Positions 1 through 11,500 of a DNA stretch of 64,000 bases are shown one piece after another. The translations under genes and the position numbers were made by a program. This DNA is from Paraburkholderia acidicola (GTDB lineage Bacteria > Pseudomonadota > Gammaproteobacteria > Burkholderiales > Burkholderiaceae): the NCBI RefSeq assembly GCF_002362315.1, contig NZ_MTZV01000006.1, positions 1,550,001 to 1,614,000 on the forward strand, given 5' to 3'. The notes under the pieces are model-generated. The model did no database searches, was not told the origin of the DNA, and saw nothing but the letters and a program-made list of their open reading frames with translations. Position 1 is the first letter of the stretch. Every line of letters starts with the position of its first letter.

Positions 1-50
1 GCCTCGATGAGCGGCGCCTGATCGTTCACGTACAGATCACGCGAAATCAT
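1..50 (-). CDS. 5' end of an unrecognised minus-strand gene (cut by window edge)
   Basis: Only 16 codons are visible, reading MISRDLYVNDQAPLIEA from an ATG at 48-50 towards the left edge. The ATG overlaps the TGA of the preceding minus-strand reading frame (47-49) in an ATGA arrangement typical of translationally coupled genes. That arrangement is the main reason to believe it. The same frame stays open back to another ATG at 147-149, so the true start could be further upstream. The family is not recognised from so short a piece. Confidence 0.35.
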   Translation of the reverse strand, partial: MISRDLYVNDQAPLIE

Positions 51-352
51 GGCAGTTCGGGCGCGTCGAAAATGGGAATCTCGAAGTCCAGATCGAAGTC
101 TTCGGGTAGTCCAGGCAGCGGCGCGGATGCTTGTGGCGCCGGTACTCATAGCTCGTTCATCTGTTGCGGGACTCTCCGGCGTGCCTGTACCGCTTCGGTT
201 TTCTGGACGGCCTGCAGCGTTGATGTTCGGTCCTCCCCCAAACCGGACAGTTCATCTTCTCCTAACACGTGCAGAACGACGCTGGCAGATTCGTCGGGCC
301 CCTGATAGAATCCTCGCTCGGGCACTCGTCCCGTTTTGTTTTTCAGCACCAC
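47..352 (-). pseudogene. Possible interrupted minus-strand ORF
   Basis: A minus-strand frame opens at 352, runs 68 codons and stops at a TGA at 146-148. In the same frame it continues for 32 codons, rich in Pro, Asp, Glu and Phe (for example LPGLPEDFDLDFEIPIFDAP), to a TGA at 47-49. The second piece has no start codon, reads like coding sequence, and its stop overlaps the next ATG. The simplest reading is one gene carrying an in-frame stop, or the tail of a gene damaged upstream. No family is recognised, and the 68-codon part may be noncoding. Confidence 0.3.
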
Positions 353-600
353 TTTCCAGCTTCAATCACTTCATCTCAACGTTTCAGGGAGGCGTCAAAT
401 GCAAATTATGTCTAGCGCTTACCCAAACGTGCCTGCGCGACACCTTTAGGTCGTCGTCCGCCTGGGCGACACACCGCCCGCGCTACTTCCAGACAGTCTG
501 TTTTCCGTTTCACCAGCAAAGCCTGGTCTGTTTCGACTGTCGGTTTCTATTTCTCTTGATGGGATAGCCCCCTGGCGCACCGCGTCACCGGCTATAGAAC
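353..600. other. Intergenic region upstream of the ABC exporter
   Basis: No convincing gene is seen here. A plus-strand open frame covering 49-567 has a composition rich in Arg, Ser and Cys and no family resemblance, so it is treated as chance. The region must hold the promoter of the exporter at 601, but no good -35/-10 pair or Shine-Dalgarno sequence stands out just before that ATG. Confidence 0.4.
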
Positions 601-2457
601 ATGACAAACAAAAAACTCGATCTTGGTGGACAGGCGTTCAAGAACGTCCTGGGTTTCACTTTCCTTCACTGGCGCAGCCAGCCTGCCCGCATCGTCGCAG
701 TCGCCGGGCTCGCCCTGCTGGCAGCGGTCGCCGACGTCCTGACCCCGCTCTTCGCGGGGCGGCTCGTCGACGCGCTGGCCAGCGGCGTATCGAGCAAGGC
801 GCTCGCGTGGCAGGCGGCGATCTCGGCGTTCACCACGCTGGTCGTACTCGGTGTGGCCGGTACCGTGCTGCGCCAGTTCACCTTCCAGAACATCATCGCG
901 TTGACGCTGAAGATGATGAGCGAGATTGCCGCTAACGCGTTTCATCGCGTGCAGCGCTTCTCCACCGACTGGCACGCCAACAGCTTCGCCGGTTCGACCG
1001 TGCGCAAGATCACGCGCGGCATGTGGGCGCTCGATCTGCTGAACGACACGCTGCTGGTCGCGCTGTTACCGTCGGTGGTAATGCTGGTCGGCGCAACGGT
1101 GTTGCTGGGTGTGCACTGGCCGGTGATGGGCGTCGTCGTCGGTCTCGGCTCCGTGCTGTATATCGCGGTGACGGTTACCCTGTCGGTCGGCTTTGTTGCA
1201 CCGGCCGCCCGCCTCGGCAACGCGTGGGACACACGCATGGGCGGCGCACTGGCCGATGCGGTGAGCTGCAACGCGGTGGTCAAGGCGTTCGGCGCGGAAA
1301 CCCGCGAGGAAACGCGGCTCGCCCGTGTAATCGCCAAGTGGAACAAGCGCACGCGGCGTACGTGGATTCGCGGCACGCTCAACGGCGGCGTACAGGGCGC
1401 CATGCTGGTGCTGATGCAGGCGGCGATGCTCGGCGCGGCGCTAATGCTGTGGGCCAAAGACAAGGCGAGCGTCGGCGACATCACGTTCGCGCTGACGATG
1501 TTCTTCATGCTGCAAGGCTATCTGCGCGAAGTCGGCATGCACGTGCGCAACCTGCAGCGTTCGGTCAACGACATGGAAGAACTCGTGTCGCTAGAGCGCG
1601 AACCGCTCGGTATCGAAGACAAGCCTGGCGCGCGCAAGATTGCGATCGACAAAGGCGAAATCCGCTTCGAACACGTCACGTTCCGCTATGGCGCGCAGTC
1701 GACGCCGCTCTATGCCGATTTCTCGGTGCGCGTCGCGCCGGGCGAGCGCATCGGGTTGGTCGGCCACTCGGGCTCCGGCAAGACGACGTTCATCAAGCTG
1801 ATCCAGCGGCTGTACGACATCGACGAAGGCCGCATCACGATCGATGGGCAGAACATCGCCGACGTGCAGCAGGCGTCGTTGCGTGCGCAACTCGCGATCG
1901 TCCAGCAGGAACCGGTGCTGTTTCATCGGTCGCTGGCGGAGAACATTGCGTATGCACGGCCGGGCGCGAGCCAGGCGGAGATCGAACGGGCCGCCCGCCA
2001 GGCGAGCGCGCACGATTTCATCGCCGCGCTGCCGCAGGGCTACGACACGCTGGTGGGAGAGCGTGGCGTCAAGCTGTCCGGTGGCGAGCGTCAACGGGTT
2101 GCGATCGCACGGGCGTTTCTTGCAGACGCGCCGGTGCTGATTCTCGACGAAGCGACATCGAGCCTCGACAGCGAAAGCGAGGTGCTGATCCAGCAGGCGA
2201 TGGAACGGCTGATGGTGGGCCGCACCACGCTGGTCGTGGCACACCGCCTGTCCACCGTGCGTGCGCTGGACCGGCTGCTGGTGATGGACCGCGGCCGGAT
2301 CATCGAGGAAGGCAGTCACGACCGGCTGATCCGCATCGAGAACGGGCTGTACCGGCGGCTGTTCGAGCGTCAGGCGCTGGAGCTGACGAAGGGTCTTGTC
2401 GATGGAGCCGACGTGTCGGCGCCGAAGCGCACCGCGCGCGAGACAGCGCTCGATTAA
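601..2457 (+). CDS. ABC exporter, fused permease and ATPase (ABCB/MsbA type)
   Basis: A 618-residue half-transporter that would act as a homodimer in the inner membrane, exporting an unknown substrate at the cost of ATP. The N-terminal half (about residues 25-330) has the six hydrophobic segments of a type I exporter domain. The C-terminal half is a complete ATPase: Walker A GHSGSGKTT near 386-394, signature LSGGERQR near 493, Walker B VLILDEA near 513 and H-loop VAHRLS near 545. Length is normal for the family. There is no clear Shine-Dalgarno sequence before the ATG, so the start is taken from frame and length. It is monocistronic, followed by a terminator shared with the convergent autotransporter gene. 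Substrate (lipid, peptide or drug) cannot be read from sequence. Confidence 0.9.
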   Translation: MTNKKLDLGGQAFKNVLGFTFLHWRSQPARIVAVAGLALLAAVADVLTPLFAGRLVDALASGVSSKALAWQAAISAFTTLVVLGVAGTVLRQFTFQNIIALTLKMMSEIAANAFHRVQRFSTDWHANSFAGSTVRKITRGMWALDLLNDTLLVALLPSVVMLVGATVLLGVHWPVMGVVVGLGSVLYIAVTVTLSVGFVAPAARLGNAWDTRMGGALADAVSCNAVVKAFGAETREETRLARVIAKWNKRTRRTWIRGTLNGGVQGAMLVLMQAAMLGAALMLWAKDKASVGDITFALTMFFMLQGYLREVGMHVRNLQRSVNDMEELVSLEREPLGIEDKPGARKIAIDKGEIRFEHVTFRYGAQSTPLYADFSVRVAPGERIGLVGHSGSGKTTFIKLIQRLYDIDEGRITIDGQNIADVQQASLRAQLAIVQQEPVLFHRSLAENIAYARPGASQAEIERAARQASAHDFIAALPQGYDTLVGERGVKLSGGERQRVAIARAFLADAPVLILDEATSSLDSESEVLIQQAMERLMVGRTTLVVAHRLSTVRALDRLLVMDRGRIIEEGSHDRLIRIENGLYRRLFERQALELTKGLVDGADVSAPKRTARETALD

Positions 2458-2502
2458 ACCGGCGACATGGTTCTGCTAACAGGACCATAGGTAGCACGCA
2501 GC

Positions 2503-2542
2503 AAAAAAACAGGGGCGACGCATGCTAATGCGCCGCCCCTGT
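2503..2542 (-). terminator. Intrinsic terminator between convergent genes
   Basis: Arms ACAGGGGCGACGCAT (2509-2523) and ATGCGCCGCCCCTGT (2528-2542) pair with one mismatch around a GCTA loop. On the minus strand the hairpin is followed directly by seven U residues (the A run at 2503-2509), so it is a strong terminator for the autotransporter gene. In the plus direction it has no U tract, but the same stem could slow transcripts of the ABC exporter. Confidence 0.85.
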
Positions 2543-2595
2543 TCCACATCTACCTCTCTAGCATTACCCCGCCAACGCAACCCTCATCGCCCGCC

Positions 2596-5500
2596 TCAGA
2601 ACCTCCACCACAAGCTGCCGATAATCGCGTTGTCATGGTACCCGCCGCCATACTGGCCGCTATACGACAGGCCGAGCGTGACGTTGTGCAGGATGTTCGC
2701 ATCGATGCCCACTTCGGTCACCGCGGCATCGCGGGCGATCGGCACACCGGCCACCTGGAAGCCCGTCCCGCCACCGACGAACGCGAGGTTCGCGCCCGGC
2801 TGCACGCTGCCGATCGCGTGACGCCAGCCAGCCATCACGTGTCCGCTGAACCACTGCTGCGGGCTCGAACCAAACCGCGTCGACAGGCGCAGACCCAACG
2901 TCGAGAAGCCGATGTTTTGCGAACTGCCGTTGCTCTGCAGTGCAGCGGCACCACCGCTTTCGCTAAAGCCATCGGTATGCAGGTTCTCGAACGCGATAGC
3001 GGCGAACGGTTCGACCGCGATGCGTTCCCACAGCGGGATCTTGTAGCCGACCTCGCCGAACACCTGCGCGAGTCCTGCGTCATAGCTCGAGTGGTCGTGG
3101 TCCGTAAAGCCGCTGAAGTTCTGGTAGCGATCCGTCTTGATGTCGTTCCACGAATACGACGTACCGAGCCGCACGCCGAGCGGGCCGTACTCCGCGCCGC
3201 CGTACAGCGCGACGTGGTAGCTGTCGATCGACGCGGACGAGCTCAGGCTATTGTCGAGCGAGCTATGCGACACCCCGCCCGCCACACCGACACGCCAGTG
3301 GTTGTTGATCGACATGTCCGCACCGCCGATGAAGCCCGTCGTCGTCTGATCGATCCCCGACACGTTGCTGTTGCCGTTCAGCTTGCCATCCGAGCCGAAC
3401 GCCCGCGCCCACACGACCGGCCGGTACAGACGATTGTCGTAGCAGGCGTCGCGCGTGCCGCGGTGACCCGGATCCGGATCATCGAACTGGTTCTTCGGCA
3501 GCACACCTTGCGCGAGACTGCTGTCACACATCGCCTGTCCCATCGATCCGGTCGACGCAAGCGGCCCCTGGGTCGGCGCCAGACTGTCTTGCAGCCGGTC
3601 CATCACAGCATCGCGCAGATAGTGACCGTCGAGCAGCAGCGCGGTCTTCGTGCTCGCGTACAGCTCGCCATCGAGCGTGTTGAACGCTTTACGCGCAGTC
3701 GGTGCGTCAGACGAGAACAGCGCCTGGAACACCGCGTTGGTCGCTGGCAGAGAGCCGGCCGCGATCGCAACGGCACGCTGGTTCGGTGTCACCGCAACCT
3801 GCTGGAACAGCACGCCGTTCGGCACCAGTGAGAGGAACACGGCGGTCGGACTGTAGCTGAGCGTCGGCGTCAGGAACGCGAGGTTCGACGTCACGCCGGC
3901 GAAGGTGCCATTCACGCCCTGGTTCGCGCTCAGGATCTGGTACTTGCTCGACGGCGAGTACTGGCCCTGGCCCGCGAGCACCTGCACGTCGCCGCCGCTC
4001 AACGTCGCGGTGCCGGTTGCACCCAACGCACCGCTCTGCTGCTGTGCGTTGGCAGGCACGCTGAATATCGAGCCCGACGCAAACGACACGTTGCCCGCGA
4101 CGTTCAGTGTTTGCCCAGGCGCCGGTGCCGCCGCGGTACCGCCGCTACCCACAGTCAAACTACCGACCGTCCCGGTACCCGTCACCGTCGCGCCGTTCTG
4201 CACGGTCACCGCCGAGTTCGCCACCGAGCCGTTCACCGCGAGCGTGCCTGCCGAAACGTTGGTCGGACCGCTGTAGGTGTTCGTACCGCTCAGGGTCAAC
4301 GTATCGCCGCCCTGCTTGTTCACCGCGCCGGTACCTGCCAGCACCCCGCCGTAGCTACCGCCGTTCACCGTCAGGTTGCCCGAACCGAGGTTCAACGTGC
4401 CGCCCGTCGTGCCGTTCAACGAAGGCAGCGTCAGGTTCGTGTTGTTCCCGTTGAGCGTGCCGCCGTTCAACGTCAGACCGCCGGTGCCGAGTGCATTGGC
4501 GCTACCGAGCGTTAGCGTGCCGTTGTTGAGCGTGGTACCGCCCGCGAACGTGTTGTTGCCGGTAAGCGTCAGGTCTGCGCCGCCGTTCTTGACGAGACTG
4601 CCGTTGCCCGACACCACGCCCGAGAGCGTCAGATCCTGGCTACCGCCGAGCGTCGCCGCCGAGCCCAGGTTCAGCGCGTTGCCGAGGTTCAGCGCAGTCG
4701 TCGAATCGAGCGTCGCTGGTGCGCTAACCGTGATGGCACCGCTACCGAGCGACTGGCTGTTGCCGATCACCGTCGTGCCACCCGCGAGCGTCGTCCCTCC
4801 CGTGTAAGAGTTCGGTCCAGTCAACGTCTGCGTGCCCGGGCCGCTCTTGATGAGGCCGCCCGTGCCCGCGATCGTGCCGCTAAAGGTGCCGTTCGAACCA
4901 CCACCCAGCGTCAGCGAATTGCCGCCTAGCGTCACGTTCGTGCCCGCTGCGCCGGTCAGCGAACCGACTGTCGGTGTGCCGGTCGCAGCGGTTATATCGA
5001 GCGTCGTGCCCGGGGTCGCGAGGTTCACGTTGGTGCCGGTCGACAGCGTGCCCGCGCCGCTCAGCGCGAGGGTGCCGTTGTTGACCGTCGTCGGTCCGGT
5101 GAAGGTGCTCGCGCCGGTCAGCGTCTGCGTGCCCGCACCTTGCTTGACGATGCCGCCCGTACCCGTGATACCACCGCCGAAGGTCTGGTTGGTGCCGTCG
5201 CCGAAGGTCAGGTTGTTCGCGCCCAGTGCGACGGTGCCTGCCGTACCGGACAGTGTGCCGAGCGTCGTGCCACCGCCCGTCGCTGCGCTGATATCGAAGG
5301 TGCCGGTGCCGCCGAGCGTTACACCGCTGCCCGCTGCAAGACTGCCGCCTGCGCCGATCGCGAGCGTACCGCCGTCGATCGTCGTGCCACCGGTGAACGT
5401 ATTTGCACCCGTCAGTGTCTGCGTACCAGCGCCGTTCTTGAGGATGCCGCCGGTGCCCGCAATCACGCCGCCGAAGTTGCCGCTTGCGCCGCCACCGAGT

Positions 5501-8500
5501 GTCAGCGTATTGCCGCCGAGCGTCACGTTAGTCCCTGCGACACCGGACAGCGCGCCGACAGTCGGCGTGCCACTGGTGACACCGCTGATATCGAGGCCTG
5601 CGGTCGCGGTCGTGAGATTCACGTTCGTACCGGCGGACAGCGTGCCTGCCCCGGTCAGCGCGAGCGTGCCGCCGTTGACCGTCGTGTTGCCGGTGAAGGT
5701 GCTCGCGCCTGTCAGCGTCTGCGTGCCACCGTTGTTCTTCGTGATGCCGCCGGTGCCCGTAATGCTGCCGCCGAAGGTCTGATTCGACCCGTCGCCGAAC
5801 GCCAGCGTGTTCGCGCCGAGACCGATGGTGCTACCCGCTACGCCGGAGAGCGCGCCGATCGTTTGCGGCGTAGTCGCACCGCCGATGTTAAAGGCACCCG
5901 TAGCGCCGATCGTCACCGCACCGCCTGACGTCAGGCTACCGCCCGCGCCGATCGCGAGCGTACCGTCGCCGATCGTCGTACCGCCGGTGAACGTGTTCGC
6001 GCCCGTCAGCGTTTCGGTGCCGGTCCCGCTCTTGGTGATGCCACCGCTGCCCGTGATCGCGCCACCGAAGGTCTGGTTGCTACCATCGCCGAAGGTCAAC
6101 GGGTTCGCGCCGAGTGCCAGCGTACCGGCAGTGCCGGAGAGCGCGCCGATGATCTGCGGGCCGGTTGCCGCGCTGAGGTCGAGCGTGGCGGTTGTGCCAG
6201 CGAGCGTCACTGCGCCGCCGACCGCGAGACTGCCGCCGGGGCCGACTGCGAGCGTACCGCTGCCGACCGTCGTGCCACCGGTGTAGGTATTTGCGCCGGT
6301 CAGCGTTTCCGTGCCGCTGCCTTGCTTGACGATCCCGCCTGTGCCGTTGATCGAGCCGGCGAACGTGCCGTTCGACGAGCCGCCGAGTGTCAGGTTGTTG
6401 GCGCCGAGCGCCACCGTGCTGCCCAGCGCGCCGGTCAGCGTGCCGATCGTCGGCGTGCTGCCAGCGGTGACACCGCTGATATCGAGCGACGTGCCGGCAT
6501 TCGCGAGATTGACGCCAGTGCCCGCCGACAGCGAACCCGAACCCGACAACGCCAGCGTGCCGGCGTTGACCGTTGCGCCACCGGTGAACGTACTCGTACC
6601 CGTCAGCGTTTCCGTACCCGTACCCTGCTTGACGATCCCACCCGTACCCGTGATACCACCACCGAAGGTCTGGTTGGTGCCGTCACCGAAGGTCAGGTTG
6701 TTCGCTCCGAGCGCAACGGTACCTGCCGTACCCGACAGCGCGCCGATGATCTGCGGCGTAGTCGCAGCGCTGATATCGAAGCTTGCCCCGGTACCGCCCA
6801 GCGTCACCGCACCGGTTGCCGCGAGGCTGCCGCCTGCGCCGATCGCGAGCGTGCCGTTGTTGACTGTCGTGCCACCGGTGTAGGTGTTCGCGCCGGTCAG
6901 CGTTTCCTTGCCGCTGCCCTGCATCGTCAGGCCACCTGTGCCCGCGATCGTGCCGCCGAAGATCTGGCTCGTCGCATCGCCGATCGACAGGTTGTTCGCA
7001 CCCAACGTTACCGTGCCGCCCGTGCCGTTCAGTGCGCCGATGGTCTGGTTGCCCGTCGCTGCGCTGATATCGAAGCCCGTCCCGATGCCGCCGAGCGTTA
7101 CGCCGCCGGTTGCCGCGAGACTGCCGCCGGCACCGAGCGCGAGCGTGCCACCATTGATCGTCGTGCCGCCGGTATAGGTGTTCGCTCCCGTCAACGTTTC
7201 CGTGCCGGTTCCGACCTTGACGAGGCTGCCCGTACCCGCAACCGCGCCGCTAAACGTACCGTTGTTCGCATCGCCGACCTGCAGTGCGTTGGAGCCGAGA
7301 TTCACCGAGCCGCCACCGGTCAACGTACCGAACACCTGCTGACCGTTGCCGGCCGACAGATCGAAGGTGGCGCCGGTCGCTACGTCGACGATACCGCTCG
7401 CCGCCAGACTCGCATTCGCACCGAGCGCGAGGGTGCCCGAGTTGATGTTGGTGCCACCCGTGTAGGTGTTGGTGCCGTTCAAGGTCAGCGTTGCGCTGCC
7501 GTCCTTGGTCAGGCTACCGGTACCGGACAGCGAGCCGTTCAACGTCAGGTTGTTGGTGCCCAGAACGGTCAGCCCGGCGTTCAGCAGGATGTCGTTGCCG
7601 AGCGTCGTCGCGGTGCTGCTGTCCAGTGTCGAGTTGCCGCCTACTGTCAGCGCGCCGGTACCGAGCGCCGTATTGCTACCGACGATCAGGCCACCCGCGT
7701 TCAGCACCGTCCCACCGGTATACGTATTGTTGCCGGTCAGCGTTTCGACGCCACTGCCCTGCTTCACGAGGCCGCCCGAACCGCTGACGTTGCTCGCGAG
7801 CGTCTGGTTCGTCGAGTCGCCGAAACTCAGCGACTTCGTACCGAGGTTCACCGTCGAGCCCGCCGCACCCGAGAGCGCGCCGACCGTCTGGTTGCCCGTC
7901 GATCCGCTGATGTCGAGACCCGCGCCCGCACCGCCGGCCAGATTCACTGCACTGCCCGCCGCAAGACTGCCGCCACCGCTTATCGCGAGCGTGCCCTGGT
8001 TGATCGTCGTAGGACCGGTATAGGTGTTCGCGCCGGTCAATGTCTGCGTGCCGGTGCCGTTCTTGGTAATGCCGCCCGTACCGCCGATCGTGCCGCTAAA
8101 CAGACCGGCCGACGTGCCACCCATGTTCAGCGTATTCGCGCCGAGCGTCACGATGCTGCCCAGTGCACCGTTCAGCGCGCCGATCGTCGGAGCGGCAGTC
8201 GCGCCGCTGATGTCGAGGGTCGCGCCGAGGTTCGCCAGGTTGACGTCGGTGCCTGCGGACAGCGAGCCCGCACCCGACAACGCCAGCGTACCGGCATTGA
8301 CCGTTGCGCCACCAGTGAACGTGCTGGCGCCGGTCAGCGTTTCGATGCCGGTACCACTCTTGATGATGCCGCCGCTACCGGTGATGCTGCCGCCGAAGGT
8401 CTGGTTGGTGCCGTCACCGAAGGTCAGGTTGTTGGCTCCCAGCGCAACGGTACCCGCCGCACCCGACAGCGCGCCGATGATTTGCGGAGTCGTCGCAGCG

Positions 8501-11500
8501 CTGATGTCGAAGCTCGCGGTCGCGCCGCCCAGCGTCACTGCACCAGTTGCGAGGAGGTTACCGCCTGCGCCGATCGCGAGCGTACCGTCGTTGACCGTCG
8601 TGCCACCGGTGTAGGTATTCGGACCGGTCAGCGTTTCCTTGCCGCTGCCCTGCTTCACGAGGCCGCCCGCGCCTGCAATCGTGCCGCCGAATATCTGGCT
8701 CGTTGCATCGCCGATCGTCAGGTTGTTTGCACCCAGCGTCACCGTGCCGCCCGTACCACCCAGTGCACCGATGGTCTGGTTGCTGGTCGCTGTGCTGATG
8801 TCGAAGCCCGCACCAAGACCGCCGAGCGTCACGCCACCGGTTGCCGCGAGGCTACCACCTGGGCCGATCGCGAGCGTGCCGGCATTGATCGTCGTACCAC
8901 CAGTGAACGTGTTCGCGCCCGTCAGCGTTTCGGTGCCGGTCCCGACCTTGACGAGACTGCCGGTACCCGCAATGGCACCGCTGAACGTTCCATTGGTCGC
9001 GGAGCCTAGCGTCAACGCATTCGCGCCGAGATTCACAGTACCGTTGCCGATTAGCGTGCCGAATACCTGCTGGCCGCTGCCGGCCGACAGGTCAAAGGTC
9101 GCGCCGGTCGCCAGGTTCACGATACCGGTCGATGCGAGACTCGCGCTGGCGCCGAGTGCCAGCGTGCCCGAGTTGATGTTGGTGCCGCCCGTGTAGGTAT
9201 TCGTGCCGTTCAACGTCAGTGCGCCGGTCCCACCCATCGTCAATCCGCCGATGCCGGACAGTGCGCCGTTCAACGTCAGGTTGTTGGTACCCCCAACGGT
9301 CAGTCCGGCATTCAGCAGGATGTCATTGCCGAGCGTCGTCGCTGTCGTACTGGCCAGCGTTGCCGCACCGCCTACCGTCAGCAGACCGGTACCGAGCGCC
9401 GTGTTGTTGCCGACGATGAGGCCGCCCGCGTTCAGGTTGAAGCCGCCGGTGAACGTATTCGCGCCGCTCAGGGTCTCGATGCCAGCGCCCTGCTTGGTGA
9501 CACTACCCGCGCCGCCGATGACGCCCCCGAACGCGTTGCTCGCGCCGTCACCGAAGGTCAGGTTGTTCGCGCCGAGCGCGAGGTTACCTGCGGTGCCGGA
9601 CAGCGCGCCAATCGTCACAGGACCGGTGGCCGCGCTGAGGTCGAACGTTGCGCCCGCGCCTCCCAGACTCACTGCGCCGGTGGCCGCCAGCGAACCGCCC
9701 GCGCCGATCGCAAGCGTGCCGTTGCCGATCGTCGTGCCGCCGGTGAACGTGTTCGCGCCGGTCAGCGTTTGCGTCAGCGGTTGTGTGGCGCTGCCATTCA
9801 GGTTGAGACCGCCGGTGCCGCTGATCACGCCACCGAAGGTTTCGCTCCCCGAGCCACCGAGGTTCAGCGTATTTGCACCGAGCGTTACAGCAGTGCCTGC
9901 GGCGCCGTCCAGCGCGCCGATGGTCGGCGTACCGGTGGCACCGGTGATGTCGAAAGTGGTACCGGGACTCAGAAGATTAACGGTCGTGCCCGCGGACAGC
10001 GAGCCCGCACCGGACAGCGCCAGCGTGCCGGCGTTGATCGCTGCGTTGCCCAACGTGCTCGCGCCAGTCAGCGTTTCGGTGCCGGTACCGTTCTTGATGA
10101 TGGCGCCTGTGCCCGTAAAGCTGCCGCCGAAGGTCTGGTTGGTAGCGTCACCAAAAGTCAGTTCCTTCGCACCCAAAGCAACCGTACCCGCAGTACCCGA
10201 CAACGCGCCGATGGTCAGACCGCTGAAGTTGCTGCCGCTGATGTCGAGGCTCGCACCCGCTCCGCCCAGGGTCACCGCACCGGTTGCCGCAAGTGCGCCG
10301 ACTCCACTGAGCGCAAGTGTGCCGTTGTTGATGGTGGTGCCACCGCTAAAGGTATTCGCAGCCGTCAGCGTCAGAGCGCCGGCGCCGTTTTTCACGAGGT
10401 TACCCGCACCGCTGATCACGCCGCCCAGGCTCAGCGCATTGCTGCCGCCCAGCGTCAGCGCATTGCCCGGAGCACCGAGGTTGATCGAGTTACCGATCGA
10501 CAGACCACCGACGTTTGTATCGAGTGTCGCCGAGCCGCCCAGGGTCAGGCCGCCCGTACCGAGCGCCGCATTGCTGCCTAGCGTGAGACCGCCTGCGTTC
10601 AGCGTCACACCGCCGCTAAACGTATTGGCACCGTTCAGCGTTTCCGTGCCGGCCCCCTGCTTGACGAGACCACCCGTACCCGCGATCGTGCCGCCGAAGG
10701 TCTGGTTCGAGCTGTCGCCGAAGGTCAGGTTGTTCGCACCGAGCGCCACGTTGCCCGCCGCACCGATCAGCGCGCCGATCGTTTGCGGACCCGTCGCTGC
10801 GCTAAGGTCGAAGGTTGCGCCCAGGCCGCCGAGATTCACCGAGCCAGTCGCGGCGAGACTGCCGCCCGCGCCGAGCGCGAGCGTACCGCCCGCACCGATC
10901 GTCGTACCGCCCGTGAAGGTATTCGCGCCGGTCAGCGTTTGCGTGCCGGTGCCAGTCAGGTTGAGACCGCCGGTACCGCCGATCACGCCGCCGAAAATAC
11001 CGCCGCCCGCGCTGAGATTCAGCGTGTTCGCGCCCAGCGCGACCGTGGTGCCCGCGAGACCGGAGAGCGCGCCGATGGTCTGCGCGCCCGTCGCCGCGCT
11101 GATGTCGAAGCCCGCACCCGCGCCGCTCAGATTCACCGAGCCACCCGCCGCAAGGCTACCGCCTGCGCCGAGCGCGAGTGTGCCGGCGCCGATCGTCAAA
11201 CCACCGGTGAACGTGTTCGCGCCGGTCAGCGTTTCCGTACCAGTACCGAGCTTGGTGACGCCGCCCGTGCCTGTGATCGCGCCGCCGAAGGACAGATTGC
11301 CCGTACCGCCAAAGCTCAGGTTGTTTCCACCAAGTGCCAGCGTACCGCCGATGCCAGACAGCGCACCGATGACTTGCGGGCCGCTCGCAGCGCTCAGGTC
11401 GAGCGTCGCACCCACAGCGCCGAGCGTAACCGCGCCGCCCGCGGCAAGACTACCGCCCGCGCCGAGTGCCAGCGTCCCGGCGTTGACCGTCGTGCCGCCG

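Noticed and set aside
49..567. 172-codon plus-strand ORF at the left edge
   Set aside because: Composition rich in Arg, Ser, Cys and Phe without conserved pattern. The minus strand shows better coding signal over the first part.
1023..2528. 501-codon ORF in another frame of the ABC exporter
   Set aside because: It is an Arg/Ala-rich shadow of a gene with complete ABC transporter motifs.
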